This document shows positions 63,201-64,000 of a stretch of DNA of 64,000 nucleotides, one piece after another (positions within the stretch are counted from its first letter, which is position 1; each line of letters begins with the position of its first letter). The stretch lies in assembly GCF_032248455.1 (NCBI RefSeq), contig NZ_JAVTTP010000001.1:806001-870000 (forward strand), in the 5' to 3' direction. The position numbers and the translations under genes were made by a program. A model generated the notes under the pieces. That model had not been told where the DNA came from. It made no database searches and saw only the letters and a list, made by a program, of their open reading frames with translations. The stretch comes from Pricia mediterranea (GTDB lineage Bacteria; Bacteroidota; Bacteroidia; Flavobacteriales; Flavobacteriaceae).

Positions 63201-63361
63201 GGTACCAGGAAGCCATGATCAAAGAACACGCTTCGGTCAAAAACACACTGCAAAGGATTTTGGACGACTACATCCCCACGGAAGAGATAATCGATACCCT
63301 GTTCCAGCAAAAGGCCAAACGAAGGGCGGTTTCTAAGTATAAGAAGAAAGAAAAGAACTAA
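60278..63361 (+). CDS. Polytopic membrane protein with C-terminal patatin-like phospholipase domain
   Basis: 1027 residues. The first about 590 hold many membrane helices (for example FLIAVWILLSFLILVCNGFF, SLFSILFLVVIYLLITMMP, IVILFFLLAFLAIMISHYPV, YGIPLAFFLLLGFMVF), with the patatin domain after about 595. Its oxyanion loop is GSYGGGLKA (about 599), the nucleophile Ser is in LSGVSGGAVG (about 636) and the catalytic Asp in LDGGYFDNSG (about 809), giving a complete Ser-Asp dyad. Patatin lipases release fatty acids from lipids. Such a large polytopic front is unusual; most bacterial patatins are soluble or have an outer-membrane barrel. Divergent from the five-gene operon. The catalytic side of the membrane is not settled by sequence. 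Confidence 0.9.
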   Translation: MLNKWFNQGVNFLIAVWILLSFLILVCNGFFWINDYISSPQHGLFENFDAVSDIIRKEGLISYRLYFLLDFAWGLYLLLIIGYSVKDKNDNSLLNYREYSTSASKFYLFFASLAFLLDCMEGISYLFFWGRFLEAIYIGKMLAYSVCLSFLLYWLLKRFFLPHFKSLLRFVWTSLFSILFLVVIYLLITMMPQGGTIIVDLFYSPGNIVILFFLLAFLAIMISHYPVYADIWMNGDNTCVSLEMDEKLRVFGFGIIYYKRIAGKNSGNRSYDNEMVKAMRRSLGILLYVAVFNILFSVISQFFEVQFDVLSLTVFIAVVTLFLYYLEGKKYDSWKEKLTNKELSEAVKRKTVNEIVFYVTWFPKYFVISTVMVMVTAMCAYFLQWDRWTIVLFLIALGLQLFLYIMFKIARTFFKYVYRWKTLKTEYKEMYSEDIMSIFEKYDPNATRGETAVGKFIGKFSDNVRYLRLMQISGLLSLFALIVANTIFAVATFFNPLVIILLYIIFFYSLFVIIFKHVLYYHRSSENTFEGRNFFRYGIPLAFFLLLGFMVFTSLFPNDLHQLSLVNRKTPEPLPYESFLNSMTRDSTQVGPKNYFLVGSYGGGLKANLWNLLLLNRLENASNEAFLKRTLVLSGVSGGAVGIGNFASLLHEQKDSLAIAKGIEKIGRSNVLSNELTYLLGRDLLREYWPWCNYEGKDRSYKSMEQHAKNTGMEAYNTIAFDEYWQDVYESRDSTFPALIINTTAVSGQQGLAVSVQFPTNTFAGARIINVFKDSLSDKTLTYFGAISTTNRFPFFSPTAKIPTKGSYLDGGYFDNSGMLSTLEVFDAIVRDTTTSFAPQINPVFINIINSEDFYVAQKVKEYGLEPKRINDASEIGSIIGTIASIDKFPRFVLEKIRARGYAVELIMMPHKLSYEKIKNSLNGEVPEPLALMDSIKKHNDSIDAALRDYEHYDLAKWGVIEPPLARLLSEPAVRYQEAMIKEHASVKNTLQRILDDYIPTEEIIDTLFQQKAKRRAVSKYKKKEKN

Positions 63362-63590
63362 CTACTTTTTCAGCAACAGCAGTTACGTATCGTCGAAACC
63401 TACTACAACAACCAATTTAATTGCATCTTAGGGTTTAAAGTAGGACTTTTGCTATCATTTCCTTAATCTTTAGTTTGTTATTCTTGCAGGAATATTACCC
63501 GAAGCCTTGTATCGCCCCGTCACCAGAAGATAACGGCTAAGGTATTTAAAAAGCGGTCTATGGCAAACTGATGCACAGAAATACCGAAGT

Positions 63591-63878
63591 ATGATAAAAA
63601 AAAGTAATGTCTTTATTATCGTGACACTTATAATCGTAGGTTTTGGCGTTGGTATCTACCTACAGGATCTGAAACACCAAGAAAGCACGACCACCTACTG
63701 GGAAGCGAACAGGCACAATGTGCAACGGTTCAAAGCTATTGAAAAATTCAATCACCAAATGAATGCCGGTAACTGGCGGGCCATGCAAGACAGTATTACC
63801 AAACAATTGGATACCCTGATAATACTTCGATTTAGAAAGGAGATGGACAGCCTAAATGAACTACGAAAAACACCTTGA
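63591..63878 (+). CDS. Small single-pass membrane protein of unknown function
   Basis: 95 residues from the ATG at 63591: a basic start, one membrane helix at about 6-26 (FIIVTLIIVGFGVGIYLQ) and a charged helical tail (about 30-95). No domain recognised. It follows the patatin gene by 229 bp on the same strand. Tail-to-tail with the possible gene at the right edge, 7 bp apart. Confidence 0.55.
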   Translation: MIKKSNVFIIVTLIIVGFGVGIYLQDLKHQESTTTYWEANRHNVQRFKAIEKFNHQMNAGNWRAMQDSITKQLDTLIILRFRKEMDSLNELRKTP

Positions 63879-63885
63879 TCAGAGA

Positions 63886-64000
63886 TTACAGTGCCCACCA
63901 CGCTCTTAACACAGGCAGTAATACCTTGGAAGCATCCGTGATGCCAAAAACATCATCATTGACGGTCAAAAGTTCCCTAGGGGCGGGCAAAGAAACAGCT
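63886..64000 (-). CDS. Possible 3' end of a gene running off the right edge
   Basis: 37 sense codons open to the window edge and ending TAA (63886-63888): includes LPAPRELLTVNDDVFGITDA and ends LRAWWAL. Codon use looks gene-like, but the piece is too short to identify. A plus-strand frame over the same bases is also open, so the strand is not proven. Confidence 0.35.
   Translation of the reverse strand, partial: AVSLPAPRELLTVNDDVFGITDASKVLLPVLRAWWAL

Noticed and set aside
60278-63361. Considered as a CBASS-type patatin effector
   Set aside because: No nucleotide cyclase, and the protein is a large polytopic membrane protein unlike the known CapV effectors.

Overview
The window looks like chromosomal DNA of a marine bacterium of the class Flavobacteriia (phylum Bacteroidota). 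Signs of this are a fused SecDF, a tmRNA whose tag reads GESNYALAA, several promoters of the Bacteroidota type (TTG, 17-23 nt, TAnnTTTG), starts without Shine-Dalgarno sites, DUF2911 and DUF5916 proteins, and two sulfatase lipoproteins. I cannot name the genus. No integrase, transposase, CRISPR array, tRNA or rRNA was seen.

Layout. 1-9 kb: end of a ModF-like ABC ATPase, secDF, a three-gene sugar-oxidation set (Tat-exported TIM-barrel isomerase, GMC oxidoreductase, small Tat/lipoprotein subunit), mdh and a small lipoprotein. 9-20 kb: gyrB, asnB, a DUF2911 protein, an amidohydrolase lipoprotein, a small exported protein, a NYN/LOTUS protein, a NIPSNAP protein and a di-haem lipoprotein. 20-28 kb: an outer-membrane barrel protein with a giant TPR partner, ftsE, a response regulator, and a short histidine kinase joined directly to a cheB remnant. 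28-39 kb: a membrane-anchored Nudix protein, two sulfatases, ppgK, typA, kdsA, a PHP-domain phosphodiesterase and a saccharopine-dehydrogenase-like enzyme. At 39.3 kb lies ssrA (tmRNA).

Downstream of ssrA the character changes. After a DUF5916 outer-membrane protein comes one tightly packed minus-strand operon of five very large genes (42.8-59.7 kb, about 5,600 codons). In transcription order it encodes a leaderless subtilisin-like protease, a beta-rich DUF6603-like protein, a protein with a central membrane hairpin, an 1873-residue protein with a charged coiled-coil start, and a 624-residue Trp-rich protein. Four of the five have no function I can assign. A divergent gene encodes a 1027-residue polytopic patatin-like lipase. 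Gene overlaps and 4-10 bp gaps suggest the five products are made together and may form one assembly. This is the best candidate here for an undescribed system.

The intergenic regions are also unusual. Several hold short, degenerate tandem arrays (periods 7, 8, 11 and 15 bp), REP-like inverted repeats built on TCGACTGCGCT, and GC-rich CCTGCC/GGCAGG palindromes. The genes at the two edges are incomplete.
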